A DNA stretch of 51,764 nucleotides from Fimivicinus intestinavium (lineage in GTDB: Bacteria; Bacillota; Clostridia; Oscillospirales; Acutalibacteraceae). Positions 1-9,148 of this stretch are shown piece by piece. The translations under genes were made by a program, and so were the position numbers. A model generated the notes under the pieces. It made no database searches and had not been told where the DNA came from. It saw only the letters and a list, made by a program, of their open reading frames with translations. The stretch spans positions 1 through 51,764 of the forward strand of contig DVKY01000061.1 of assembly GCA_018715765.1 (NCBI GenBank), read 5' to 3'. The first letter of the stretch is position 1; every line of letters begins with the position of its first letter.

Positions 1-291
1 GAGCGGCTGAGTTCGGGAAGCGTTCGCCGAACGCGTTGTGGTGTGGCTTATCTTTCAACCGCCGCCGCAGTGCCGTTCATAACGGCCCCTTTTGCCTCCT
101 TTTCCGGCCGAACGGAAAAGGAGGGGCCCCCGCGGCCCGAGTGGGAAACAAAATTACCATGAAACATAGCCGGTCAATAGAACACTTCGGAACGGTCAAG
201 ACCGTTCCCTACAGAGCGAAGCGGCCAGTAGGTTTTATTGGATATTTGAATGAGGGCTTGGGAGGCATTTCCGCCCCCAGGCCCGAAGCTT
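1..291. other. Intergenic region with palindromes, no gene
   Basis: I see no credible gene here. The region holds perfect inverted repeats: GCGTTC/GAACGC at 20-34, GCCGTT/AACGGC at 72-86, a 12-bp stem at 95-106 and 113-124 (CCTCCTTTTCCG with its complement, loop gccgaa), and GGAACGGTC-AA-GACCGTTCC at 189-208. None has a following T-tract on either strand, so they are not ordinary terminators. Any gene to the left of the window could use this as its own flank, which I cannot see. Confidence 0.5.
254..284 (-). terminator. Hairpin just downstream of addA
   Basis: A GC-rich imperfect stem (254-266 with 273-284, loop atttcc) begins within about ten bases of the addA stop. It has the position of a terminator for addBA, but reading on the minus strand no run of T follows, so it may instead protect the 3' end of the mRNA. 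Confidence 0.35.
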
Positions 292-3200
292 TCATTCGCA
301 CTCGATCTCCTTTCCCAGATAAAACGAGTAGAGCAGCGTCTGCTTCACAGGCAGGCCGATGCACTCCGACAGCGCCCGGCGGTAGACGTTAAGCTGCGCC
401 CGGTACCGCGCGGCAAGCTGCGCTTCATCGGTCATCCGGTCGGTTTTGTAATCGACGATAACGAGCGCACCATCCTCTATAAAAACACAGTCCGCAATGC
501 CCTGCACGAGCACCTGTTCCTGAGTGGCCTCGCCGGTCAGCCCCTCATCGCACTCGCCCGCAGGGAGAAAGAAGGTGAATTTATATTCCCGCAGCAGCGT
601 TTCGCTGCGCAGCATCCGCCGTGCAAGCGCGCTTTGGAAAAAGGCCGCGACACGCTTTTGATCCACAGCCCGCCCTTCAGCCTCGGAGAGAAAGCCCCTC
701 TGCACAAGGCGAGCCGCCTCTGCCTCCGGGGTTTCACGTGCCAGGCGGTAATCGGCATATTGCATAAACTTATGCAGCGCCGTTCCACGTTCGGCAGGAG
801 TGAGGCCCTCCTTCTCCAAAAAAGCAGGGCGCGATACGCCGATCATGGAAAACTGCAATTCCTTTTCCCCAATCGAAGAGGCTGCACGTTTGGCCACGCT
901 GCGGGAGAGCGCCGCATAGGGGTAGACATACTCTACCCTGCGCCGGATTTCCCCCTCCAGAGCAGGATCCGGCATCGCCTCGCGCCCTTGCGGCAATATT
1001 GTCTCCTCTGGTTCAGGCATCTCGGGGCACACGGCTGTGCGCAGTGGAAAGTCCGCCTCCAGCAGAGGAATCTCCCGATCCGGAATGAGCGCGCGCAGCG
1101 GTGCGGCATCCGGGTGGCGCAGGGTGGCGGTGAGCAGCCAATCCGCATAGCTTTTTGCGCTGCGCACAGCGAAGGGCGGCACACCGGCCCCCCCGCCGAG
1201 CGTGCAGGCGAGGGAGGCAAGCTTCTTCTCCGGGTGTTTGACCGTCATCACAAGCAACAGCTTCTCCCGCGCACGGGTCAGTGCAACATATAAGACCCGC
1301 AGCTCCTCGCTGAGCTCGCTGCGCTCCGATGCAAGGCGGACGGCGGTGTGCGGCAGGGTGGTAAACAGCCGCAATGTGCCCGCATCCCGCCGCATCAGGC
1401 CCGCGCCGAGCTTCGCGTGAAGCAGCAGCCGCTGGCTGCGGCCGGATGGATTGAATGCGCCCGCGCAGTTTGCCAGAATGCAGACGGGGAACTCCAGCCC
1501 CTTACTCTTATGGATGCTCATCACCCGCACCACATCCGCCGATTCAGAAACGGCGGAGGCTGCGGAGAGCTGCGCCTGCTGCTCCTCCAACCGGTCGATA
1601 AAACGGATAAAGCCTGTCAGCCCCCGATAGCCCGCCGCCTCATATTTTGCGGCATAGGTGAGCAGCAGCTGCAGGTTCGCGGCGCGTTGTGCCGCACCAT
1701 CCATCGCCTGCACGATGGCGGGATATCCCGTCTCCTCATAAATACGGCGCAGAAGCGCGCCGGCAGGCAGCGCCGCACTAAGCCTCCGCAGGAAAGAAAA
1801 CTGGGAAAGGAGGGCTTCGCACTTCGCATCGCCCTGCTTTGCCGCCTGCACCAGGCAGCGGTAAAGCGGCGTATGCCGCCTGATTTCACGCAAAGAAGCC
1901 GCCTCGTCAGGTGTAAAGCCGTAGATCGGAGAAAAGAGGACGCTCAGCAGCGGCACATCCTGCAGGGGATTGTCCAGAATACGCAGCAGAGAGAGCATGG
2001 TGCGGATTTCTACCGTGTCAAAAAATCCTCCGGAAAGCTCCGCCCAGGCGGGCACGCCGCAGCGTGCAAGCTCCTGCACATAAAGCTCCGCCCTGCCCTT
2101 CACACCGCGCAGAAGAATGCAAAAATCCCGCCAACGGGCAGGCCGGGCCTGGCCGCCCTCCTGCACAGTGAGGCCAGCGCGCAGCATCGCCTGAATCCGC
2201 GCGGCAATATAGCGCGCCTCATAGGCGGCGGCGCTGCTGTCGCCCTTGCCGCCCGCATCGAGCAGATGCAGCTCACAATCCGGTTCCGGGCTCTCCGGGT
2301 AAGCAGCGGCAGGCACAAGCGCTTCCTCCTGTGTGTATTCCATCTCACCGAGCGGCTTGCTCATCAGCTGGTGGAAAAGAAAATTCACCATCCCTGTCAC
2401 ACCCCTGCGGGAGCGGAAATTCCGCCCCAGCGTAATGCGGGCGGGATAATTCCCGTTTGCGTAAGGGGGGAGGCTGTCCCTCCGGTGCAAAAAGATTTCC
2501 GGCATTGCCTGACGGAAACGGTAGATGCTCTGCTTGACGTCTCCCACAAGAAAAAGGTTTTTTCCCTCTCTGGAAAGCATTCGGAAGAGCAAATCCTGCG
2601 CCTCGTTGGTGTCCTGATACTCATCCACCAGGATTTCTACATACCGTTCGGAAAGCCCCCGCGCGAGCGGGGAACGGCAGAGCTCCCCTCCCCTGCGCTC
2701 CACAAGCAGAGAGAGGGCCATGTGCTCAATATCTGAGAAGTCGGCGCCGTGCTTTTCCCGCTTCAGGCGCTGAAATTCCTCCCCAAAGCGCAGCGTCAGG
2801 TCAAACAGCTGGTTGAGCAGCGGGGAAAGGCAGGCCATATCCTCCCGATTCTCCGCCGTACTGGCGCACAGCGCCTCCTGCATTTTTTTGACCGTATCCT
2901 TCATGCGGTCGCGACTCTCCTTGGCGGCAGCCTTGGCGGGGGAATCCGCATATTCCTTTGGTGCGTTCGGCAGGCGCGCCCATTTCATGGAACTGACCGC
3001 CTCGCACAGCGCATCCCACTCTCCGTACAGCGCGGACTGTATGCGCTCAAGGGCGCGGAGATCGCTTTCAAAGGCCGGGGCATATTTTTCGCACAGCGCA
3101 GGTTCCATCGCAAGCGTATCAAGCGCGCCCTGCGCTGTCTGCCGCGCGAAGGCAAGCGATTGTGTGAGATAATCGCGGATCTCTTCCATCCAGGGGTTCT

Positions 3201-3822
3201 CCTGCTCCGGCAGATCCGCCCGGCAAAGCGCGCGGGCATTCGCAATCCACTCCTCTGGGAAGGGGTAAGCCTGCGTGTAGTCATACAGGCGGCAGACGGT
3301 ATCGCTCAGCTCCGCATCGTCCCGACCCTTGCGCACCAACTCCAGAAGCTCCGTAAAAGCAGGATCATTCTCCTGATAAAATGCTTCAAACACCGTGTCT
3401 ATTGCTTCACCGCGCAGGAGGGCGAGCTCTCCCGCGTCCAAAATCCTGTAATCCGGCGGGAGGTCAAGCAGGTGAAAATGCTCGCGCACCAGGTCATTGC
3501 AAAAGCTGTCGATCGTGCAGATCGATGCGCAGGGCAGCAGCATCTGCTGGCGCAGCAGCCGCGCATCGTCCGGCCGGGCGGCGAGCCGCTCGGAGATGGC
3601 GGTGGAAATGCGCTCGCGCATTTCAGCGGCAGCGGCCTTTGTGAAGGTCACGACCAGCAATCGATCCGCGTCGCAGCCATCGACCGGATCGAGCAGCCGT
3701 TGGATGACTCGCTCCACCAGCACCGCCGTTTTGCCGGAGCCCGCCGCCGCATTCACCAGCAGCGTCCCGCCGCGCGCCTCGATGGCGTCTTTCTGCTCCG
3801 ACGTCCATTTTCGTTCTGCCAT
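292..3822 (-). CDS. addA: ATP-dependent helicase/nuclease subunit A (AddA)
   Basis: AddA is the UvrD-like helicase and nuclease subunit of AddAB, the Firmicutes counterpart of RecBCD. It unwinds and resects double-strand breaks to a Chi site and prepares 3' ends for RecA. The translation (1176 aa, the usual size) has a Walker A at residues 25-32 (AAAGSGKT), a Walker B DEYQDTN near 397, the helicase motifs SIHKSKGLEF and ALTRAREKL (near 845), and a C-terminal RecB-type nuclease with GTALHKF and IVDYKTDR near 1121. I chose the ATG at 3822 (MAERKWTSEQ) because AAAGGG lies about 12 bases upstream. A GTG at 3834 that overlaps the addB stop is possible and adds four residues. It is translationally coupled to addB. 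Confidence 0.95.
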   Translation of the reverse strand: MAERKWTSEQKDAIEARGGTLLVNAAAGSGKTAVLVERVIQRLLDPVDGCDADRLLVVTFTKAAAAEMRERISTAISERLAARPDDARLLRQQMLLPCASICTIDSFCNDLVREHFHLLDLPPDYRILDAGELALLRGEAIDTVFEAFYQENDPAFTELLELVRKGRDDAELSDTVCRLYDYTQAYPFPEEWIANARALCRADLPEQENPWMEEIRDYLTQSLAFARQTAQGALDTLAMEPALCEKYAPAFESDLRALERIQSALYGEWDALCEAVSSMKWARLPNAPKEYADSPAKAAAKESRDRMKDTVKKMQEALCASTAENREDMACLSPLLNQLFDLTLRFGEEFQRLKREKHGADFSDIEHMALSLLVERRGGELCRSPLARGLSERYVEILVDEYQDTNEAQDLLFRMLSREGKNLFLVGDVKQSIYRFRQAMPEIFLHRRDSLPPYANGNYPARITLGRNFRSRRGVTGMVNFLFHQLMSKPLGEMEYTQEEALVPAAAYPESPEPDCELHLLDAGGKGDSSAAAYEARYIAARIQAMLRAGLTVQEGGQARPARWRDFCILLRGVKGRAELYVQELARCGVPAWAELSGGFFDTVEIRTMLSLLRILDNPLQDVPLLSVLFSPIYGFTPDEAASLREIRRHTPLYRCLVQAAKQGDAKCEALLSQFSFLRRLSAALPAGALLRRIYEETGYPAIVQAMDGAAQRAANLQLLLTYAAKYEAAGYRGLTGFIRFIDRLEEQQAQLSAASAVSESADVVRVMSIHKSKGLEFPVCILANCAGAFNPSGRSQRLLLHAKLGAGLMRRDAGTLRLFTTLPHTAVRLASERSELSEELRVLYVALTRAREKLLLVMTVKHPEKKLASLACTLGGGAGVPPFAVRSAKSYADWLLTATLRHPDAAPLRALIPDREIPLLEADFPLRTAVCPEMPEPEETILPQGREAMPDPALEGEIRRRVEYVYPYAALSRSVAKRAASSIGEKELQFSMIGVSRPAFLEKEGLTPAERGTALHKFMQYADYRLARETPEAEAARLVQRGFLSEAEGRAVDQKRVAAFFQSALARRMLRSETLLREYKFTFFLPAGECDEGLTGEATQEQVLVQGIADCVFIEDGALVIVDYKTDRMTDEAQLAARYRAQLNVYRRALSECIGLPVKQTLLYSFYLGKEIECE

Positions 3823-3830
3823 GGTTTGGA

Positions 3831-6800
3831 TCACCCTTTCCCATCCGGAGCGCGCAGCTGATCTTCCTGCCGCACGCCCTCCCCGAGCCGTTCCAGCGCC
3901 TGCTCATGTGTCAGCCTTTCAATGGGGCGCACAGGCGCGCCCGGCTCAAAGCCGCACACGCTTTTGTAATCGCACCAGTCGCACACGCGGTCATATCCCG
4001 CGCCAAAGCTTGGCGTTGCGCCGATTTCGCCCCGGTGCAGGCTTTCTCCCATCGCCGTGAGGATATCGTCCATTTTTTTTCGCAGGCGGGCAAGCTGCGT
4101 GAGGGTGATGAGCGTGCCCTTGACGCCGCCGTCCTTATCCCGGCGAGCGGGGATGAACACGCCCTTCCCGTCATCCTCCATCCCGTCTATCACAAGGGAG
4201 TGATCCAGCACCATCCCGCTCATACGGCAGGCCTTTGCGCGGGCCTTGTCTATCTCTGCCTGCGTCGCCCCGCGCCCGAGCGCAGCGGGCGCAGCCTTCA
4301 CGGGCATGTAGAGGATACCGGCAGGCACAACCTCGCCATAGCGCTCCCCACCGTTTTGCCACAGGCACATGAGGTAAATTAACATCTGCATATTCAGCCC
4401 ACTGAGCACGTCGGAGAGTAAAAACTCCTTACCACCCGACTTATAATCTATCACGCGCAAATAAGCTTTCCCATCCCGCTCCATGCGGTCCACCCGGTCG
4501 ATGGAGCCCTTGATTTGCAGCGTGCCGCCATCCGGCAGGGAGAGCGAGTATGGGGGCACCGGCCCATCCCTGTCGATTTTCAGCTCAAAATCAACAGGCG
4601 TAAAGCTGCAATGCAAGAACTCCTTACAAAGCCGGCCCACCACTTCCTCCAAAACGACGGCCAGCTGGTTGAACTGATAGGCAAACCGCTTCGGCTTCTC
4701 CTGCGCGCCGCCCATTTTTTCTTCTAAATAAGCAAACAGCAGACGTTTGATCTCCTGTGCACGCCTTTCAGGCCCCATCTCATGCAGCTGACATGGGGAA
4801 TACGCGCGCAACAGCCGCTCAAGCACATCATGCGTGACCGTGCCGCTGCTCAGCGGGTCGAGCCTTGCCGCCCTGCGCGGCTGGGCATCGAGGCCATAGC
4901 GGCAAAAATACTGAAAGCGGCATTTATGATAAACCTCCACACGGGAGGCGGAAAGATAAAGCCTGTCTCCAAACAGCCTGCGGGCATTTTCTGGTTTTTC
5001 AAAGTGCACAGGCGATTTCTCTGCCGCACGTCCAACGCTCGCCAGGCGGCCCGCATAATCTGCACGGGAGGCAAAATAACCCTTCAGAGCGGCGGAAAAA
5101 GCATCTTCTTTCCTCCATCGGGAGGCGGCAAGCCGAAACGCGGGCGCAGCGCCCTCCACACAGGCGAGAGGGCCCTCCTCCTCCGCATCCAGATGCGAGC
5201 AGTGGGGGAAGAGCCGCTGAAGCTCTGAAAGGATCACGGAGCCCGTCTGCGCGCCGCCCTCGCCATCCGACCGCGTATGGCAGACATAGAGACGCTCCCG
5301 CGCGGCGCAGAGCGATTGGTAGGCAAGCAGCCGCTCCTCCACAGCCTGCAGGTCGAAAGGGTCGGTCATCTCAAGCCCTGCCTCAATGAGCCTGCGGCGC
5401 TCCGCGTCGGAAAAAACGCCGCTTGCGGAGGGCGTGCGCGGAAACTCCCCTTCGTTGGCTCCGATGAGGAACACCACGCGCGGGGAGGATACCCGCATAC
5501 GGTCTGCGCTGCCCAGCGGGATCTCATCCAGCCCCTGGGGGATGGCGCCGATATCCTGTGAAGCGAGGACTGCGTCAAACAGCTGGGCAAAACGGGCGAG
5601 CGGCATCTTGTGCCCCTCCAGCGCTGCGGCGCATTGGCTGAGCATCTGCATCAACAGCTCCCAGATCCGGCCCTGCTCCAAAGCGAGCGCTTCCTCGCCG
5701 CCATCGCTGAGGCCCTGCGCCAGCGCGCGCAGGTGGCCGGCAGCGTCCGTCTCCTCCAAAAAAACGTATACCGCACGGCTGATCTGCGCTCCATCCGCCT
5801 CCCAGCAGGCCGCCCGCAGCCGCTCGAGCGGCCGGATCGCACGCTCTCGCAGGCAGTTGAGCGATTCCAGCTTCTGTACATCCTGTTCCTGAAACGCTTG
5901 CCCAAATCCCTCGGGATGCTGTGTAAAGGGACGGAGCAATCGCTCGCCGCTCAAATTCCATTCCAGTAAATAATTTTCAAATTCAGAAATCTCGCTTAGC
6001 GTAAAATTCGTCAAGCCGGTTTTCAGGCAGCGCAGCACGGGTTCCATGCCAAAGCCCTGCGCTGCCTCAAGCGCAGCACGGACAAATACCATCAGAGGCT
6101 GAGCGTCGACTGGCTGCCGGCTATCTTCAAACACCGGCACGTCGTACCGCCGCAAAGCAGCGGTCATTTCCTCCCGGTAATCTTCCACGTCGCGGGCAAT
6201 GATCGCCATATCCCGGCAGCGCAGCCCCTCCTCCCGTAACAGGCGTTTTGCGGTGCGGGCAACAAAATCGCACTGCGACGCTTGATCCTGCACGGAGCAG
6301 AGCAGGATATCCGCCGTTTCACCGGGAAAGGGCCCGGCCTCCGGCCGGAAGAGATTCTGCTCCAAATAAGCGATCGCCTCAGAGGAAAAGCGGCGCTGTC
6401 TGCCCAACACAACCGGTGCGGCAACCGGCACATTCTGCCGCTTTGCAAGGGCGGCAACCCGGCGCGCCGTGCGCTGCACAGGGGAGAACAGCCCCATTCC
6501 CCCCTGCTTGTCAGAAAACGCATCTGCGCACAGCGTCAGATACACCTCGTCCGCTTGGGAAAGAATGCGAGAAAGAATATGCTGCTCCTGCACAGTGAAG
6601 CTTTTAAAAGCGTCGATCGCCACAATACGGCCCCGAAAAAACGGATGCGCCAGCAGCGTTTCGTTCAAGCGGTCCAAATCCTCCTGATCATCCAGAAAGG
6701 AGCGCGCCACAAGCGCGTAGTAGGTGTCGAGGATGAGGGACAACTCCCGCACTTTACGGCGCAGGGCGCTGTCTGGCAATTTATCCGCCGCCTGCCGGAG

Positions 6801-7208
6801 CGTTTCGGGCGTGACGGCGCATTGACGGCATTCCGCTGCCAGATCCAACAGCTTTGCAGCGAGCGCAGGGCTCTCCCTGTGGCGTGCATAGAGTTCCAGA
6901 TGATCCTGCGCCTGCTCCAGCGCAAGGCTCATCAGCAGCATCCGACCGCCGTCGTCAATGCGCGCGCCATTCGCGCCGCCATATACACGAAAAACCGCGT
7001 CTACCAGCCGGGAAAAGCTCAAAACCTCCACCCTCGCTGCATCGCGCGGCCCCAGCAGCTGAAGCATGGCGCGCTCGCTTTCAAAGGAAAACTGCTCCGG
7101 CACAAGCAGGATCATTCCCTGCGTGCCTTTCCCCGCCAAATCGCGCAGGAGGGTTCGAATATATTGCGTTTTCCCACTGCCGGAACGGCCTAAAATCAAA
7201 TGAAGCAT
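3831..7208 (-). CDS. addB: ATP-dependent nuclease subunit B (AddB)
   Basis: AddB is the partner of AddA in the AddAB helicase-nuclease. Its own helicase fold mainly serves Chi recognition, and its nuclease domain cuts the other strand. The 1125-aa protein starts with a Walker A (GRSGSGKT, residues 7-14), has a RecB-family nuclease motif VIDYKSGG near 918, and shows the four-cysteine pattern of the family iron-sulphur cluster: one Cys near 762 (YHKCRFQYFC) and three in VCDWCDYKSVC near 1072-1081. The start at 7208 has AGGAGA seven bases upstream; an in-frame start five codons earlier lacks a Shine-Dalgarno. It is first in the addBA operon and divergent from the dehydrogenase operon at 7671. 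Confidence 0.95.
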   Translation of the reverse strand: MLHLILGRSGSGKTQYIRTLLRDLAGKGTQGMILLVPEQFSFESERAMLQLLGPRDAARVEVLSFSRLVDAVFRVYGGANGARIDDGGRMLLMSLALEQAQDHLELYARHRESPALAAKLLDLAAECRQCAVTPETLRQAADKLPDSALRRKVRELSLILDTYYALVARSFLDDQEDLDRLNETLLAHPFFRGRIVAIDAFKSFTVQEQHILSRILSQADEVYLTLCADAFSDKQGGMGLFSPVQRTARRVAALAKRQNVPVAAPVVLGRQRRFSSEAIAYLEQNLFRPEAGPFPGETADILLCSVQDQASQCDFVARTAKRLLREEGLRCRDMAIIARDVEDYREEMTAALRRYDVPVFEDSRQPVDAQPLMVFVRAALEAAQGFGMEPVLRCLKTGLTNFTLSEISEFENYLLEWNLSGERLLRPFTQHPEGFGQAFQEQDVQKLESLNCLRERAIRPLERLRAACWEADGAQISRAVYVFLEETDAAGHLRALAQGLSDGGEEALALEQGRIWELLMQMLSQCAAALEGHKMPLARFAQLFDAVLASQDIGAIPQGLDEIPLGSADRMRVSSPRVVFLIGANEGEFPRTPSASGVFSDAERRRLIEAGLEMTDPFDLQAVEERLLAYQSLCAARERLYVCHTRSDGEGGAQTGSVILSELQRLFPHCSHLDAEEEGPLACVEGAAPAFRLAASRWRKEDAFSAALKGYFASRADYAGRLASVGRAAEKSPVHFEKPENARRLFGDRLYLSASRVEVYHKCRFQYFCRYGLDAQPRRAARLDPLSSGTVTHDVLERLLRAYSPCQLHEMGPERRAQEIKRLLFAYLEEKMGGAQEKPKRFAYQFNQLAVVLEEVVGRLCKEFLHCSFTPVDFELKIDRDGPVPPYSLSLPDGGTLQIKGSIDRVDRMERDGKAYLRVIDYKSGGKEFLLSDVLSGLNMQMLIYLMCLWQNGGERYGEVVPAGILYMPVKAAPAALGRGATQAEIDKARAKACRMSGMVLDHSLVIDGMEDDGKGVFIPARRDKDGGVKGTLITLTQLARLRKKMDDILTAMGESLHRGEIGATPSFGAGYDRVCDWCDYKSVCGFEPGAPVRPIERLTHEQALERLGEGVRQEDQLRAPDGKG

Positions 7209-7376
7209 GATAACTCTCCTCATTATCCATTTAGAAGTTGGATGGGGTAACGGGCCGTTTTGATCGCGCAGCCGTTTCCCGCCTGCATCCCCAATACCTA
7301 TTTAAAAAATCAAATTTGCAATTTAACCGCTTGTGAAGGCCTTCCGATCAGCCAAAATTCAGGTAAGGGAGCGGGA

Positions 7377-7490
7377 GGCATGCATTACAGGAAAACAAAG
7401 GCGTTTTCTTGGAACAGCCAAGGCTGTTGCCGGCGCACACATCGGAGGCGTGTGCATAAAATCGGGCGGAACCTCCCCGTTTTTTATGCC
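7377..7490 (+). ncRNA. Candidate structured RNA ending in a terminator
   Basis: Four hairpins follow each other on the plus strand: GAAAAC/GTTTTC (7391-7408), AACAGCC-AA-GGCTGTT (7413-7428), GCACAC/GTGTGC (7435-7455), and a stem closed by CGGG/CCCG (7463-7479) followed by six T (7480-7485). GGCAT at 7377 can pair with ATGCC at 7486, enclosing the whole array. The T-tract lies upstream of the best promoters for the gene at 7671, so this could be a short independent RNA that ends here, or a leader attenuator if transcription starts further left. I do not recognise a known riboswitch or the SRP, 6S or tmRNA pattern. The open frame across it (7260-7493) has no start signal. Confidence 0.35.
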
Positions 7491-7524
7491 TGATATCTAA
7501 CATCTGTAATCTGAGGATTAAAAT

Positions 7525-7553
7525 TTGTAATGGGTTTTATTATAACAGATAAT
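7525..7553 (+). promoter_or_regulatory. Possible upstream promoter of the dehydrogenase operon
   Basis: TTGTAA (7525-7530), 17 bases, GATAAT (7548-7553). It is a weaker match than the one at 7572 and could be an alternative start. Confidence 0.35.
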
Positions 7554-7571
7554 TGGTCTCAAAACAAACCA

Positions 7572-7600
7572 TTGCGTCAGGAAGAGCACTATGTTAAAAT
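7572..7600 (+). promoter_or_regulatory. Promoter with extended -10, dehydrogenase-fucosidase operon
   Basis: TTGCGT (7572-7577), 17-base spacer, TAAAAT (7595-7600) preceded by TGT, which gives an extended -10. It lies 70 bases before the gene start at 7671, whose Shine-Dalgarno is AAAGGAGG. The poor -35 with extended -10 suggests an activator may help. Confidence 0.55.
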
Positions 7601-7670
7601 ACAAAAGAGACAGTTTTTTGCTTCTTATCCGTTCAGATTTATGAAAAACCTCAAAGGAGGATGAAAACAT

Positions 7671-9104
7671 ATGGTATACGACGTGGTGGTTATCGGCGCG
7701 GGAGTTACCGGCGCGTTGATCGCACGGGAGCTGAGCCGCTATGAGCTGAAGGTCGCTCTGCTGGAGAAGAACAACGACGCAGCGACAGAAACCTCAAAGG
7801 CAAACAGCGCCATCGTCCATGCGGGCTACGATGCAAAGGAGGGCACGCTCAAGGCAAAGTTGAATGTGCATGGGGCAAAAATGATGGGGTCCCTGTGTGA
7901 GGATCTCTCCGTCCCCTTTCAAAACATCGGCTCTCTTGTTCTCGCTTTCAGCGATGAGGAGATGGAAACGCTCCAGGTGCTATTGGAGCGCGGGCAGAAA
8001 AACGGGGTGCCGAAGCTTGAAATTATCAGCCAGGCGCGGCTGCACGAAATGGAGCCGAATGTCTCCAAACGGGCGCGGGGCGCACTATGGGCGCCGACCG
8101 CGTCAATCGTCTGCCCCTATGAGCTGACAATCGCAGCCGTGGAAAACGCGGTGGTAAACGGCGTGGCATTCTACCGCAACTGCGAAGTAGAGCGGATCGT
8201 CCCCCAAAAGGATACTTTTTCAATTGGGACGCCGCAGGGCGCCTTTTATGCCAGCTATATTGTAAACGCAGCCGGCGTCCATGCGGATGAGGTCGCGGAG
8301 ATGATCGGTGACCGTTCCTTCCGCATTACGCCGCGCCGCGGGGAATATCTGGTGATGGATAAAAACATGGGATCGCTTGTTTCCCACGTCATCTTCCAGT
8401 GCCCGACCAAGATGGGCAAGGGCGTTCTCGTTTCCCCAACGGTGGATGGCAACCTGCTTGCCGGGCCGAACGCTGTTGATGTAGAGGATAAATACGACAC
8501 CTCCACCACTGTGAAGGGGTTGCAGGATGTGCAGGAATACGTCCGCTATTCCATCCCGACCATGAAGATGAACGATGTGATCACCTCCTTTGCAGGCCTG
8601 CGTGCGCACGGGGATCAGGGCGACTTTATCATCGGCCCGAGTGAGCGCAACAGCCGGTTTATCCATGTGGCGGGCATTGAATCTCCGGGCCTGACCGCTT
8701 CCCCAGCTACAGCGGAATTTGTCGTGGATATTCTCAGAGAGCAGGGGCTTGCCCTGCGGGAGCGCCCGGAATTCACACCGGTGCGCAAAGGCCCCGTCCG
8801 TTTCCATCTGCTGACGCGCACGCAGCAAAGGGAGCTCATTGCAAAGGATCCGGCCTATGGCCATATCGTCTGCCGCTGCGAGACGGTGACGGAGGGCGAA
8901 ATCCGCGATGCGATCCGCGCACCGGCCGGCGCACGGGATGTAGACGGCGTCAAACGCCGCACCCGCGCGGGTATGGGCCGCTGCCAGGGCGGCTTCTGCG
9001 GCGCCAAGGTGGTGGAAATCCTCTCCCGCGAGCTTGGGCTGCCGGAGGATGAAATTACTAAATTCGGCGGCAAATCTAATATCGTATATGAAAAAACGAA
9101 ATGA
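7671..9104 (+). CDS. GlpA-like FAD-dependent dehydrogenase with BFD-type Fe-S domain
   Basis: This is a DAO-fold flavoenzyme of the anaerobic glycerol-3-phosphate dehydrogenase / L-2-hydroxyglutarate oxidase group. The 477-aa product has an N-terminal dinucleotide-binding GAGVTG (residues 9-14), the ETSKANSAIVHAGYD stretch typical of GlpA-like proteins, and a C-terminal BFD-like [2Fe-2S] domain with cysteines at 401, 403, 438 and 443. It is followed by a GlpB-like flavoprotein and a DUF1667 protein, a three-gene set known from other Firmicutes and Thermotoga and usually taken to oxidise glycerol 3-phosphate to dihydroxyacetone phosphate under anaerobic conditions. No glycerol kinase or transporter lies nearby, so the substrate is inferred. 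The start is supported by AAAGGAGG. Confidence 0.85.
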   Translation: MVYDVVVIGAGVTGALIARELSRYELKVALLEKNNDAATETSKANSAIVHAGYDAKEGTLKAKLNVHGAKMMGSLCEDLSVPFQNIGSLVLAFSDEEMETLQVLLERGQKNGVPKLEIISQARLHEMEPNVSKRARGALWAPTASIVCPYELTIAAVENAVVNGVAFYRNCEVERIVPQKDTFSIGTPQGAFYASYIVNAAGVHADEVAEMIGDRSFRITPRRGEYLVMDKNMGSLVSHVIFQCPTKMGKGVLVSPTVDGNLLAGPNAVDVEDKYDTSTTVKGLQDVQEYVRYSIPTMKMNDVITSFAGLRAHGDQGDFIIGPSERNSRFIHVAGIESPGLTASPATAEFVVDILREQGLALRERPEFTPVRKGPVRFHLLTRTQQRELIAKDPAYGHIVCRCETVTEGEIRDAIRAPAGARDVDGVKRRTRAGMGRCQGGFCGAKVVEILSRELGLPEDEITKFGGKSNIVYEKTK

Positions 9105-9148
9105 GCCGTGCTATTTGGCGATGACTTTGAGAAAGGATGAACCTACAT

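Noticed and set aside
36..392. Plus-strand open frame of 118 codons at the left edge
   Set aside because: It covers several palindromes, runs into the addA gene antisense and shows no family resemblance.
1348..2736. Plus-strand open frame opposite addA, and similar long antisense frames opposite recG/fakA, smc, trmFO, plsX and the GH63-like gene
   Set aside because: All lie inside genes with clear motifs on the other strand, have Arg/His/Gln-rich low-information translations, and no start signals.
7411..7431. Possible SRP RNA, because of AGCCAAGG
   Set aside because: The phrase resembles a piece of the SRP RNA apical loop, but the GGAAGG-type asymmetric loop and the rest of the helix are missing.
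7260..7493. Plus-strand open frame of 77 codons upstream of the dehydrogenase operon
   Set aside because: It overlaps the hairpin array and T-tract, has no ribosome site, and its translation is Cys/Arg-rich without known features.
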